A stretch of 64,000 bases of DNA from Variovorax beijingensis (GTDB lineage: Bacteria; Pseudomonadota; Gammaproteobacteria; Burkholderiales; Burkholderiaceae_C), in the NCBI RefSeq assembly GCF_007828835.1, contig NZ_VIVL01000007.1:186001-250000 (forward strand). Direction: 5' to 3'. The notes under the pieces are model-generated. The model ran no database searches. It was given only the letters and a program-made list of their open reading frames with translations, and was not told the origin of the DNA. The position numbers were made by a program, and so were the translations under genes. Below are positions 19,896 to 28,369 of this stretch, piece by piece. Within the stretch, counting starts at the first letter, position 1. Every line of letters begins with the position of its first letter.

Positions 19896-20305
19896 GCACC
19901 GCCCACACCGAAACCGCAGCGCACGGCCATGGCGCACACGATGCGCACGACGACCATCACGACGACGGCCCCGTCAGCCACAGCACCTTCAAGGGCTACA
20001 TGACCGGCTTCGCGCTGGCCGTGATCCTGACCGCGATTCCGTTCTGGCTCGTCATGGGCAACGTGCTCGGCAAGCCGGGCACCACCTCGCTCGTGATCCT
20101 GGGCTTTGCCGCGGTGCAGATCGTGGTCCACATGATCTACTTCCTGCACATGGACGCCAAGTCCGAGAGCGGCTGGAACATGCTGGCGCTGATCTTCACG
20201 ATCGTGCTCGTCGTCATCACGCTGGCCGGATCGCTCTGGGTCATGTACCACATGAACGCCAACATGATGCCCATGTCGGTGCACGACATGAAGAACATGC
20301 CTTGA
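19892..20305 (+). CDS. cyoD: Cytochrome o ubiquinol oxidase subunit IV
   Basis: The 137-residue protein has a histidine-rich N-terminus (alternating His/Asp/Ala, residues 4-30) and three transmembrane helices typical of CyoD (GYMTGFALAVILTAIPF, then VQIVVHMIYFLHMD). It assists assembly of the oxidase. The C-terminus is methionine-rich (NANMMPMSVHDMKNMP). The His- and Met-rich ends could bind metal, but that is speculation. A cyoE gene (haem O synthase) does not follow. Confidence 0.95.
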   Translation: MSTAHTETAAHGHGAHDAHDDHHDDGPVSHSTFKGYMTGFALAVILTAIPFWLVMGNVLGKPGTTSLVILGFAAVQIVVHMIYFLHMDAKSESGWNMLALIFTIVLVVITLAGSLWVMYHMNANMMPMSVHDMKNMP

Positions 20306-21159
20306 CGCCCCCGCCGCCAGAGCCCAGCACCCACGACGCCACACCGGCCGGCCGCCCGCGCGGCGCGGCGGCCCGGGTGGCTCTGGCGGTCTGCGCGGCC
20401 CTGGCCTTTGCGGGCTTCTTCGCGCTCGGCACCTGGCAGGTCGAGCGCAGGGCCTGGAAGCTCGATCTCATTGCCCGCGTCGAGCAGCGCGTGCATGCCC
20501 CGGCCTCCGAAGCGCCCGGACGCGAGCGCTGGCCGCAGGTCAACGCGGCCGACGACGAATACCGCCGCGTGCGCATCGCCGGCCGCTTCCTCCACGGCAA
20601 GGAAACCCTGGTGCAGGCCAGCACCCGGCTCGGCGCCGGCTTCTGGGTGCTGACGCCGCTGCAGGCCGCCGACGGCAGCATCGTGCTGGTCAACCGCGGC
20701 TTCGTGCCGCCCGAGGCGCGCGAGCGCACCGCCCGCGCGGCCAACGAACCCCAGGGCGAAACCACCGTGACCGGCCTCCTGCGCATCAGCGAGCCCAAAG
20801 GCGGCTTCCTGCGCAGGAACGAGCCGGCCGCCGATCGCTGGTTCTCGCGCGACGTGCAGGCCATTGCCGCGGCGCGCGGCCTCCACGACGCGGCACCGTA
20901 CTTCGTCGATGCCGAGGCCGCGCCCTCCCCGCCCGGCGCGGCCCCCGCCTGGCCGGCCGCAGGCCTCACGGTCATCGCCTTTCCGAACAGCCACCTCGTC
21001 TACGCGATCACTTGGTACGGCCTTGCGCTGATGGTCCTGGGCGCAGCCTGGTTCGGCTGGCGCGAGGGGCGCAGGCGCGCCGGCGGGGCCGATGGCGGCA
21101 CAGGCGAAAATACGGCCCATGCCGACGCCACCGCCCGCCCCGATGCCCGCCGCGACTGA
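20302..21159 (+). CDS. SURF1 family oxidase assembly protein
   Basis: The 285-residue protein has the SURF1 layout: an N-terminal transmembrane helix (about residues 24-44), a periplasmic domain with FWVLTPLQ and VLVNRGFVP, and a C-terminal helix (YAITWYGLALMVLGAAW). SURF1 helps insert haem into terminal oxidases; quinol-oxidase-linked SURF1 paralogues have been described in Paracoccus. The only suitable start is TTG at 20302, overlapping the cyoD stop as TTGA. Its 3' end overlaps the sensor kinase start by about 40 nt. Confidence 0.9.
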   Translation: MTPPPPEPSTHDATPAGRPRGAAARVALAVCAALAFAGFFALGTWQVERRAWKLDLIARVEQRVHAPASEAPGRERWPQVNAADDEYRRVRIAGRFLHGKETLVQASTRLGAGFWVLTPLQAADGSIVLVNRGFVPPEARERTARAANEPQGETTVTGLLRISEPKGGFLRRNEPAADRWFSRDVQAIAAARGLHDAAPYFVDAEAAPSPPGAAPAWPAAGLTVIAFPNSHLVYAITWYGLALMVLGAAWFGWREGRRRAGGADGGTGENTAHADATARPDARRD

Positions 21160-22543
21160 AGCCGTCGCAGTCGCGGGCGAATTGCATCCGCCGCGCGCGG
21201 GCGTGGCAAGCCTGGACAACGCCACCGGCCACAAGAACATGCAGCAGCTGATCGAGCTGCGCTGGTTCGCGGTGGTGGGGCAGGTCGCCACCATCCTGGT
21301 CGTGCACTACGGCTTCGGCATCCGGCTGCCGCTGGAGCACATGCTGCAGGTGCTGACCTGCCTCGCACTCTTCAACGGCGTGAGCCTGCTGCGCTCGCGC
21401 AGCCCGCGCCGCGTGACCAACGGGGAGCTCTTCCTCGCGCTGCTGGTCGACGTGGCCACGCTCACCGCACAGCTCTACCTGAGCGGCGGCGCCACCAACC
21501 CCTTCGTCTTCCTGTACCTGCTGCAGGTCATCCTGGGGGCGGTGCTTCTGAAGGCCTGGTCGACCTGGACCATCGTGGTCGTCACCTGCCTCTGCTTTGC
21601 GGGGCTGGCGCTGTTCTCGCGCCCGCTCGCGCTGCCGCTGGACCACGACCGCGGGCTCTGGAGTCCCTACGTGCAGGGCATGCTGGTCTGCTTTGCGCTC
21701 AACGCGGCGCTGCTGGTGGTGTTCATCACGCGCATCAGCCGCAACCTGCGTGCACGCGACGCGCGGCTGGCCGACCTGCGCCAGCGCGCATCGGAAGAGG
21801 AGCACATCGTGCGTATGGGCCTGCTGGCCTCGGGCGCCGCGCACGAACTGGGCACGCCGCTTGCCACGCTGGCCGTGATCCTGGGCGACTGGCGCCGGCT
21901 GCCGCATTTCAGTTCCGACCCCGAACTGCTGACCGAGGTGGCCGAGATGGAACTGCAGATCCAGCGCTGCAAGAGCATCGTGAGCGGCATTCTGCTGTCG
22001 GCCGGCGAAGCGCGCGGCGAATCGTCGGAAGAAACCACCGTCCGCACCTTCCTCGACGAACTGGTCGAGGAATGGCGCAGCACGCGTCCGGTCGAGGAAT
22101 TCGACTACGAGAACCGCTTTGGCCAGGACCTGCCCATGGTCTCCGACTCGGCGCTCAAGCAGATGATCTGCAACGTGCTCGACAATGCGCTGGAAGCCTC
22201 GCCGCACTGGCTGCGCTTCGAGGTGGCGCACGACGCCGACGCGCTGACCCTCACGGTCACCGATGCCGGCCCGGGCTTCCTGCCGGCCATCCTGAAGGAG
22301 TTCGGCAAACCCTACCAGTCGAGCAAGGGCCGCCCGGGCGGCGGGCTCGGGCTGTTCCTGGTGGTGAACGTGGCGCGCACCCTGGGCGGCCGCGTCGCGG
22401 TGCACAACCGGCCCGAGGGCGGCGCCATCGTGGTCATCACGCTGCCGCTTGCGGCGGTCGTGCTCGAAGAGGAAGACGAGGAAGAAGAGACCCAGGCCAT
22501 CGGCGCCGCCGACACCATCATCGATCGAAACGCAAGGCCATGA
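21119..22543 (+). CDS. regB: RegB/PrrB-type redox sensor histidine kinase
   Basis: The 474-residue membrane kinase has about six N-terminal helices containing GGATNPF (residues 123-129), the ubiquinone-binding GGxxNPF motif of RegB/PrrB. The H box ASGAAHELGTPLATL gives phospho-acceptor H242. The redox box QIQRCKSIV follows, with C284 matching the redox-active cysteine of Rhodobacter RegB. N, G1 and G2 boxes are present (NVLDNALEAS, DAGPGF, GGGLGLF). The acidic tail EEEDEEEET is unusual. I chose the ATG at 21119; an earlier ATG at 21092 is in frame. The stop overlaps regA by 4 nt. Confidence 0.93.
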   Translation: MPTPPPAPMPAATEAVAVAGELHPPRAGVASLDNATGHKNMQQLIELRWFAVVGQVATILVVHYGFGIRLPLEHMLQVLTCLALFNGVSLLRSRSPRRVTNGELFLALLVDVATLTAQLYLSGGATNPFVFLYLLQVILGAVLLKAWSTWTIVVVTCLCFAGLALFSRPLALPLDHDRGLWSPYVQGMLVCFALNAALLVVFITRISRNLRARDARLADLRQRASEEEHIVRMGLLASGAAHELGTPLATLAVILGDWRRLPHFSSDPELLTEVAEMELQIQRCKSIVSGILLSAGEARGESSEETTVRTFLDELVEEWRSTRPVEEFDYENRFGQDLPMVSDSALKQMICNVLDNALEASPHWLRFEVAHDADALTLTVTDAGPGFLPAILKEFGKPYQSSKGRPGGGLGLFLVVNVARTLGGRVAVHNRPEGGAIVVITLPLAAVVLEEEDEEEETQAIGAADTIIDRNARP

Positions 22544-23088
22544 CGGAAACCACCGAAGCCGAACGCCAGCTGCTGATCGTCGAGGACGACGCGGCCTTCG
22601 CGCGCACGCTCGGCAAGTCGTTCGAGCGCCGCGGCTATGCGGTCGCGCACGCCACCAATGCCGAGGAGGTCGAGACGCTGCTGCAGGCCCGTTCGCCCGG
22701 CTATGCGGTGGTCGACCTGAAGCTCAACGGCGAGGCCTCGGGCCTGGCCTGCGTGCAGATGCTGCACCGGCACAACCCGAAGATGCTGATCGTGGTGCTC
22801 ACGGGCTTTGCCAGCATTGCCACGGCCGTCGAGGCCATCAAGCTCGGCGCCTGCCACTACCTGGCCAAGCCGTCGAACACCGACGACATCGAGGCCGCCT
22901 TCGGCCGCGCCACCGGCACCACGGAGGTGGAGCTGACCAACCGCTCGACCTCGATCAAGACGCTCGAATGGGAGCGCATCCACGAGACGCTGGCCGAGAC
23001 CGGCTTCAACATTTCCGAAACCGCGCGGCGGCTCGGCATGCACCGGCGCACGCTGGCGCGCAAGCTTGGCAAGCAGCAGGTGAAATAG
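22540..23088 (+). CDS. regA: RegA/PrrA-type response regulator
   Basis: The 182-residue protein has a receiver domain (acidic pocket EDD near residues 15-17, phospho-acceptor D59 in VVDLKLNG, and LTGFASI and KPSN motifs) and a short Fis-type helix-turn-helix at the C-terminus (NISETARRLGMHRRTLARKL). This is the RegA/ActR/PrrA architecture, partner of RegB. In other proteobacteria the pair controls respiratory oxidases, carbon and nitrogen fixation in response to redox state. Its position after cyoABCD-surf1 suggests the oxidase operon as a target. Confidence 0.95.
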   Translation: MTETTEAERQLLIVEDDAAFARTLGKSFERRGYAVAHATNAEEVETLLQARSPGYAVVDLKLNGEASGLACVQMLHRHNPKMLIVVLTGFASIATAVEAIKLGACHYLAKPSNTDDIEAAFGRATGTTEVELTNRSTSIKTLEWERIHETLAETGFNISETARRLGMHRRTLARKLGKQQVK

Positions 23089-23089
23089 C

Positions 23090-23752
23090 ATGACTTCCAG
23101 CAAACCGATCTCTGCGGTCCGCGCCCAGACCACGCTCGAAGAAATCTTCAATGCATTGAGCCACGGCCTTGGCCTGCTGCTGGCCATTGCCTCGCTGCCG
23201 ATCCTGGTCTACAGCGCTGCCCAGAAGGGCCAGGCCGCGAGCATCGTCGGCGCCTCGCTCTTTGCCGGCACGGCGATCGTGCTGTATTTGATCTCCACGC
23301 TGTACCACGCACTGCCGATGGGCCGGGCCAAGGCCTGGTTCAACCGGCTCGACCACGCGGCCATCTATCTGTTCATCGCGGGCAGCTACATGCCCTTTCT
23401 CTTCGGCGTGCTGCGCGGGCCCTGGGGCTGGACGCTGTTCGGCTGCATCTGCGCCGCGGCGGCGCTGGGCGTGGGCGCCAAGCTGTTCAACCGGCTGCAG
23501 CATCCGCTGTGGTCGACCGGGCTCTACGTGGCGATGGGCTGGATGGCGCTGATGGCGGCGGTGCCGCTGTACGAGCGCATGTCGCCGGCGGGCCTGGGAT
23601 GGCTCGTGGCCGGTGGGCTGTTCTACACCGCAGGTGCGGTGGTCTTCCTGTTCGACAACAAGGTGCGCTTTGCCCATTCGGTGTGGCACCTGTTCGTGCT
23701 GGCGGGCAGCACCTGCCACTTCTTTGCGGTGCTCTGGCATTCGCACGGTTGA
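23090..23752 (+). CDS. Haemolysin III / PAQR family membrane protein
   Basis: The 220-residue protein has seven predicted transmembrane segments and the PAQR metal-site pattern: the Ser-x3-His motif in STLYHAL and the distant histidines in FAHSVWHLFVLAG. The family includes bacterial TrhA/YqfA proteins. Haemolytic activity is historical, and a role in membrane lipid homeostasis has been proposed. It starts one base after regA, so it probably belongs to the same transcript. The relation to redox control is unclear. Confidence 0.9.
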   Translation: MTSSKPISAVRAQTTLEEIFNALSHGLGLLLAIASLPILVYSAAQKGQAASIVGASLFAGTAIVLYLISTLYHALPMGRAKAWFNRLDHAAIYLFIAGSYMPFLFGVLRGPWGWTLFGCICAAAALGVGAKLFNRLQHPLWSTGLYVAMGWMALMAAVPLYERMSPAGLGWLVAGGLFYTAGAVVFLFDNKVRFAHSVWHLFVLAGSTCHFFAVLWHSHG

Positions 23753-23808
23753 TCTTGTTGGGGTGAGCTGAACGACGCTCTTGTTCGTGGCGCTGTTGTT
23801 CAGGGCGC

Positions 23809-23904
23809 GTGCACAGGCCACCGGGTACTCCCCTCCGCGAATGTCCCCCGGCCTGCGGCCTCCTCCTTGATTTCGCTGCGGGGAGCACCCGATGCCCTGT
23901 GCAC
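23809..23904. repeat. Structured palindromic element, unit 1
   Basis: A 25-position outer stem pairs 23809-23833 with 23880-23904 (GTGCACAGG against CCTGTGCAC at the ends), with mismatches C18.C95, C21.A92 and A27.C86 (last two digits). The core holds GCGAA/TTCGC pairing and an inner hairpin GGCC-TGC-GGCC. Unit 2, about 50 bp away in opposite orientation, shares the core but not the stem sequence. The 315-bp stretch 23753-24067 contains these two units and no gene I can support. Confidence 0.75.
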
Positions 23905-23951
23905 GAGGGCACGCTCGTTGTGCATCGCTGATCAACGACCGCTCCGTATAA

Positions 23952-24049
23952 CGCTCACGCCGATGGGATGCCTTGCGCAGCGAAATAAAGGAGGAGGGGC
24001 GCAGCCCCGGGGGACATTCGCGGAGCAAGGTACCCCATCGGCGTGAGCG
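23952..24049. repeat. Structured palindromic element, unit 2 (inverted relative to unit 1)
   Basis: The outer stem pairs 23952-23976 with 24025-24049 (CGCTCACGCCGATGGG against its complement), again 25 positions. Read on the minus strand, the core matches unit 1 almost exactly (TCCGCGAATGTCCCC ... CTCCTCCTTTATTTCGCTGC), with the inner hairpin changed to GGGGC-TGC-GCCCC. The A.C mismatch six pairs from the core is at the same place as in unit 1. The element lies between the haemolysin III gene and the convergent slyX. Confidence 0.75.
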
Positions 24050-24067
24050 CCCCCCGAAACAAGGCGC

Positions 24068-24292
24068 TCAGTAATGCGGCGGCAGCTCGTCGCGCAAGTT
24101 GCGCGCTGCCCCGTCCTGCCCCGCATTCTGGCTCTGCTGCTTGAGCTGCGCGACCTGCAGGATCAGGCTGTCGATCTGCTGCTGTTGGCGGTAGATCGTC
24201 ATGTTGAGCTGCTCCAAGAGGTCTTCGGCATAGCTCGACTTGATCTCGAGTTCGGTCAGGCGCTCTGCGAGTTCGTTCGGTGGATAGTCCAT
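24068..24292 (-). CDS. slyX: SlyX family protein
   Basis: The 74-residue protein is almost wholly a predicted coiled coil: ELAERLTELEIKSSYAEDLL, then LNMTIYRQQQQIDSLILQVAQL, ending in the family-typical PPHY. SlyX proteins are small and conserved, and their function is not established. The ATG is at 24292. It ends 19 bp from the palindromic element and is 65 bp downstream of the MFS gene on the same strand. Confidence 0.88.
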   Translation of the reverse strand: MDYPPNELAERLTELEIKSSYAEDLLEQLNMTIYRQQQQIDSLILQVAQLKQQSQNAGQDGAARNLRDELPPHY

Positions 24293-24357
24293 GCCGCTAT
24301 TGGACAGGAAGATCCACCGTTTTTTTGTGACGCCGCGCTTCGCGCCTAACCCGCCGT

Positions 24358-25878
24358 TCAACAGGCCGAGGACTCCAAAGCCACCGCCCCAGCCCCGGCG
24401 TGCGTCTCGCCCCGCAGGAACGCGAACACCACCATCGCCGTCAGCACCGTGACACCGGCCAGCACGCACAGCAGCATGCCGAAAGCCGCGCCGTAGGCCT
24501 GCAACAGCGCCGCGCGGTCCACGCCCGGCAACAGCGCGAGGGCCTGCGACCAGTCGCCCGTCGTCATCCGCTGTGCCGCCTGCGATGTCGCGGCGGGATG
24601 CGCCGGCAGGCGGCCGAGCTGCCATGCGACCAGTGCCGTGAGCCCGGCGCCCACCAGCGCGAGTGCAATGCCCTCGCCCGCCACCCGCACGGTGTTGAAG
24701 ATGCCCGACGCCATGCCCGCGCGTTCGCGCGGCACCACGCTCACCGCGAGCCCGTCCATCAGGCCCCAGGGCAGTCCGATGCCCGCGCCGATCAGCAGCA
24801 GCGGCCACACGATGGCGTGCAGCGGCGTGCCCGGCGCGCAGCGGCTGAGCCAGAACAGCCCCGCCGCGCACACCAGCAGGCCCGCGGCCGAGATCGCGCC
24901 CGCCGGGAACCGGTGCGCGAGCGAGGCCGCGAGCGTCGGCACCACGAGGATCGGCCCCGAGAGCGCAAACATGAAGCTGCCCGCCTCCAGCGCGCTGCGC
25001 CCCTCCAGCCCGATGAAGCGGATCGGCAGCAGCACCAGCAGCACCACGAAGCCATAGGCCGGCGCTGCGGCCAGCAACTGCACGCCCACGAAGCGCGGAA
25101 AGCGCAACAGCGACAGGTCGAGCATCGGATGCGCCACGCGCCGCTCGATGGCAATGAAGGCCGCGCCCATCAGCACGGCGCCTGCCAGCGCGGCGATCAC
25201 CCACGGGCTGCCCCAGCCGCTGTCGGGCGCCTGCAGCACGCCGAGCGTCAGCAGGCTCAGCGCACCGGTGAACGTGACCGTGCCCGGCATGTCCAGCCCC
25301 ATCGCGTCCGGATTGCGCGACTCGTGCATGCCCGGCGCCGCGATGCCCAGCGCGATGAGGCTGATCGCGCCGGGGCTCAGCATCACCGAGCGCCAGCCGA
25401 AGGATTCGGCGAGCCAGCCCGAGAGGATGGCGCCACACGACAGCCCCACGCCGAACGAAGTGCCAATCAGGCTGAACGCCCGCGTGCGCGCCGCACCGTC
25501 GAACACCTGCGCCAGTGCCGCCGTGCCCGCCGCGAAGGCCGCGGCCGACCCCAGCCCCTGCAACGCACGTGCAAGATCGAAAACAGCGATGCCGGGCGCG
25601 AGCGTCAGCAGCGAACTGCTGAGCGCAACCACCGCCAGCCCCAGCAGGAAGACGCGCTTGCGCCCATAGGCGTCGGCCAGCGCGCCCGCCGCCATCAGCG
25701 TGGCGCCGAAGCTCAGCATGAAGGCGTTGGTCACCCAGTTGAGCTGCACCGGGCTGCCGCCCAGCACATCGCGGATCGCGGGCAGCACCACCGCCGGGCC
25801 TGTGAAGCTCAGCGGCATGCCCAGCGCCGCGAGGCAGACGGCGGCCAGCAGCCAGTTCTTGTGGAAAGACGAAGACAT
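24358..25878 (-). CDS. MFS drug/metabolite exporter, DHA2 (14-TM) type
   Basis: The 506-residue inner-membrane protein has about 14 hydrophobic segments. Motif A is recognisable as GALADAYGRKRVFLLGL (residues 65-81), and motif C-like glycines lie in GVGLSCGAILSGWLAESFGWR. The family exports drugs or small organic compounds by proton antiport. It is divergent from a LysR regulator across 109 bp, the usual layout for a regulated exporter. The substrate is not predictable. Confidence 0.9.
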   Translation of the reverse strand: MSSSFHKNWLLAAVCLAALGMPLSFTGPAVVLPAIRDVLGGSPVQLNWVTNAFMLSFGATLMAAGALADAYGRKRVFLLGLAVVALSSSLLTLAPGIAVFDLARALQGLGSAAAFAAGTAALAQVFDGAARTRAFSLIGTSFGVGLSCGAILSGWLAESFGWRSVMLSPGAISLIALGIAAPGMHESRNPDAMGLDMPGTVTFTGALSLLTLGVLQAPDSGWGSPWVIAALAGAVLMGAAFIAIERRVAHPMLDLSLLRFPRFVGVQLLAAAPAYGFVVLLVLLPIRFIGLEGRSALEAGSFMFALSGPILVVPTLAASLAHRFPAGAISAAGLLVCAAGLFWLSRCAPGTPLHAIVWPLLLIGAGIGLPWGLMDGLAVSVVPRERAGMASGIFNTVRVAGEGIALALVGAGLTALVAWQLGRLPAHPAATSQAAQRMTTGDWSQALALLPGVDRAALLQAYGAAFGMLLCVLAGVTVLTAMVVFAFLRGETHAGAGAVALESSAC

Positions 25879-25967
25879 CGAAGGCTTTCACGCAAAGGGA
25901 GAACGAAGGCACAGAAGATAGAAAGGAATCAATGGAATGAGAATGGCGCCTTTGATCCTCACACTCC

Positions 25968-25980
25968 CAACCTAGGGTTG
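25968..25980. promoter_or_regulatory. Candidate LysR-regulator operator
   Basis: CAACC-TAG-GGTTG is a perfect 5-bp inverted repeat between the MFS and LysR genes, 7 bp before the LysR start codon. A site there could mediate autoregulation. It is short, so chance cannot be excluded. Confidence 0.3.
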
Positions 25981-25987
25981 CCAATCC

Positions 25988-26884
25988 ATGGACAGTTTCA
26001 GCGGACTCGAATCCTTCGTGCGGGCGGCCGACCTGCTGAGCTTTGCCAAGGCCGGCCGGCTGCTGGGCATCTCGGCCTCGGCCGTGGGCAAGAACGTTGC
26101 GCGGCTCGAACAGCAGCTCGGCCTGCGGCTTTTCCACCGCACCACGCGGCATGTGCGGCTGACCGAAGAAGGCGCGATGTTCCACGAGCGTTGCCGCCGC
26201 ATCCTCGACGAACTCGACGATGCGCGCGCGATGATGCAGGACGCCGCGGCGGCCCCGCGCGGCCGCCTGCGCGTGAGCCTGCCGACCATCGGCTACCGCT
26301 TCCTCCTGCCGATGCTGCCGGCCTTCAAGGCGCGCTATCCGGAGATCGAACTCGATCTCGACTTCAACGACCGGCTGGTCGACGTGATCGCCGAAGGCGT
26401 GGACGTGGCGATCCGCAGCGGCGAGCTGGACGATTCGCAACTCGTGGCGCGCCGGCTCGGTCCGTTCTGCTTCGTGCTCGTCGCATCTCCGGACTACCTG
26501 GCGCGCCACGGCGTGCCGCAGGTGCCGGCCGATCTCGCGCAGCACAGCTGCCTGCGCTACAAGTTCGTGACCGGCGGCAGGATCGAGGACTGGGACCTGC
26601 CGGGCCTGCCCGCACAGCTGCCGCCCGGCCTCTTGTACAACAACATGGAAGCCATGCTCGGCGCGGCGGTGGCCGGCCTCGGCGTGGCCTACATGCCCGA
26701 CTTTCTCGCGCGCGATTCGCTCTGCCGCGGCGAACTGCGGCGCGTGCTCGAAACGCACCTGGTGCGCCAGGGGCAGTTCTCGGCGCTGTGGCCATCGAGC
26801 CGGCAGTTATCGCCGAAGGTGCGGGCCTTCGTGGACTTCGCGAGCGAGCACATGTTCAGGGAAGACTTGCCGCCGGCTCGCTGA
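25988..26884 (+). CDS. LysR family transcriptional regulator
   Basis: The 298-residue protein has an N-terminal winged helix-turn-helix (residues 4-62; SFAKAGRLLGISASAVGKNVARLE is the DNA-binding unit) and a periplasmic-binding-protein-like effector domain from about residue 90. It resembles the CrgA/AaeR branch. It probably regulates the divergent MFS exporter. Its 3' end overlaps the convergent ATPase gene by 29 bp. Confidence 0.93.
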   Translation: MDSFSGLESFVRAADLLSFAKAGRLLGISASAVGKNVARLEQQLGLRLFHRTTRHVRLTEEGAMFHERCRRILDELDDARAMMQDAAAAPRGRLRVSLPTIGYRFLLPMLPAFKARYPEIELDLDFNDRLVDVIAEGVDVAIRSGELDDSQLVARRLGPFCFVLVASPDYLARHGVPQVPADLAQHSCLRYKFVTGGRIEDWDLPGLPAQLPPGLLYNNMEAMLGAAVAGLGVAYMPDFLARDSLCRGELRRVLETHLVRQGQFSALWPSSRQLSPKVRAFVDFASEHMFREDLPPAR

Positions 26885-28337
26885 CCTCGCGCGATGGCAC
26901 CTCGACGCGCGCCGTGCTCTCCTTTGGCTGCGGCTTCGCGGCCTCGCCCGCCAGCCGGCTCAGCGCAAGCGCCGCCTGCAGCGGATAGAGCGTGCGCGCG
27001 TCGCCCTCGGCCTTGTTGCTCACGGTGGTGCCCGCGGCTTCGCTCGTGCTGGCCGTGCGCACCGCGTCGGGCCGGTGCACGGGCACCATGAAGGGCGAGT
27101 GCGTGGTGTAGATGATCTGGTTGCCGAAATCCTGCTCGAAGTGCGCGAGCAGGTCGGCCTGCGAGCGCGCATGCAGGTGCAGGCCGGGCTCGTCCAGCAG
27201 CAGCATGACATCGCCGGCACCCTTCGTGTCCGCGAAGAAGGTGACGTAGAACGAGAAGAACCACTGGAAGCCGCGGCTGCGCTCGTCGAGGTTCACTTCC
27301 ACGTCGTAGGCGCGGCTCGGGTCGGACACCAGCGTGTCCATGTACGGCCCGTCCAGATTGAAGCGCACCTTGAGCTCACGGTCCTTCCAGAGCCGGCGGA
27401 TCTCGGCGGTGACGACGGAGCCGGCGCGGTTGGCGAGCTGGTTGCGCGTGGCGTGGTCGTTCTTCTCCAGCAGATCCTGCAGCTGCTGCGGATCGAGCCC
27501 CGCGGCCTTGCAGAGCCTCTCGAAGCTGCGCTGCGCGGGCGCGGCCTGCCCCCAGCCCTTGCGTGCGAGGTGCTCGGCAATGTTCTGCCGGCCGGGCAGC
27601 GCCGGGTACTCGTCCACGTAGATGAACCGGGGCAGCTTGTCGAGCACCCACTGCTTCGCCTTCGCGAGCGCCGGCGTGTCGTTGGCGATGGCGCGGGCCA
27701 CGTCCTCGAGCTCGGCGAGCATCTGCTCCTGCTTGTCGCTGAGTTCGGCGCCTGCGGCAGCCAGTGCCTTGCGCAGCGATTGCAGTGCCGCCACCGCACC
27801 TGCAGACCATCGGATGTAGTCGGGGCTCAGGATCATCGCGGCGTCGAAGGCGTCGGCCGCCTGCTCCAGCGTCGCGCGCACCTCCTCGGCGAGCTTCTCG
27901 GCCGCGGCCTTCACCGCGGGCACGATCTTGCGCACCTTGCCCTTGATGTCGGACACGTCGAGCGAGAGGTCGCCGAGTCCTTCGAGGCCGCTCCAGCGCG
28001 CCGTGCCGTAGCCCCGGCCCGCGGTGACGTGGCGCACGTTGGCCGCGCGCGGAAGCATCTGCGCCAGTTCGGCTCGTTCGCTGTCTTCGAGGGCCCAGCG
28101 CGTCGCAACGACCGGCGTGTCGCCCTGGCATTCCTCGAGGCGGCGATGCCGCGGAAAGTCCTTGATCGGGCTGAGTTCGGCCAGGCCTTCGGCCGGGTTC
28201 AGGCTGTGCAGCGCGCGCAGCAGGTTCGACTTGCCGCTGTCATTTCGGCCGAGGATCGCCGTGATCTGCGAGGTGTCGATGGAGCCGCTGTCGTTGATCG
28301 AGCGAAAGTTGGTGATCTGGAATGACGCCAAGCGCAT
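26856..28337 (-). CDS. OLD-like AAA ATPase, apparently without a TOPRIM domain
   Basis: The 493-residue protein has an ABC/SMC-type ATPase split by a helical region: Walker A GRNDSGKSN (residues 30-38), a signature-like LDERSRGFQWFF (350-361), Walker B VMLLLDEPGLHLH (377-389) and H-loop TTHSPFM (H413). In OLD-family nucleases the sequence after this point continues through LYPLQAALG into a TOPRIM nuclease. Here LYPLQAALA (450-458) is followed by only 35 unrelated residues, whose last codons are antisense to lysR. It may be a truncated defence or repair ATPase, or a natural ATPase-only form. It is separated from the upstream permease gene by a strong hairpin. Confidence 0.8.
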   Translation of the reverse strand: MRLASFQITNFRSINDSGSIDTSQITAILGRNDSGKSNLLRALHSLNPAEGLAELSPIKDFPRHRRLEECQGDTPVVATRWALEDSERAELAQMLPRAANVRHVTAGRGYGTARWSGLEGLGDLSLDVSDIKGKVRKIVPAVKAAAEKLAEEVRATLEQAADAFDAAMILSPDYIRWSAGAVAALQSLRKALAAAGAELSDKQEQMLAELEDVARAIANDTPALAKAKQWVLDKLPRFIYVDEYPALPGRQNIAEHLARKGWGQAAPAQRSFERLCKAAGLDPQQLQDLLEKNDHATRNQLANRAGSVVTAEIRRLWKDRELKVRFNLDGPYMDTLVSDPSRAYDVEVNLDERSRGFQWFFSFYVTFFADTKGAGDVMLLLDEPGLHLHARSQADLLAHFEQDFGNQIIYTTHSPFMVPVHRPDAVRTASTSEAAGTTVSNKAEGDARTLYPLQAALALSRLAGEAAKPQPKESTARVEVPSREVSEPAASLP

Positions 28338-28369
28338 GGAAGGGGGTTCTCTTCGTATGAATGAATGCA

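Noticed and set aside
20302..20304. An ATG start for the SURF1 gene
   Set aside because: No in-frame ATG lies near the N-terminus of the family-like sequence; TTG overlapping the cyoD stop is the only start that keeps the first membrane helix.
23753..24067. Insertion sequence remnant
   Set aside because: The two palindromic units have no transposase fragment and no target duplication that I can see; a structured repeat fits better.
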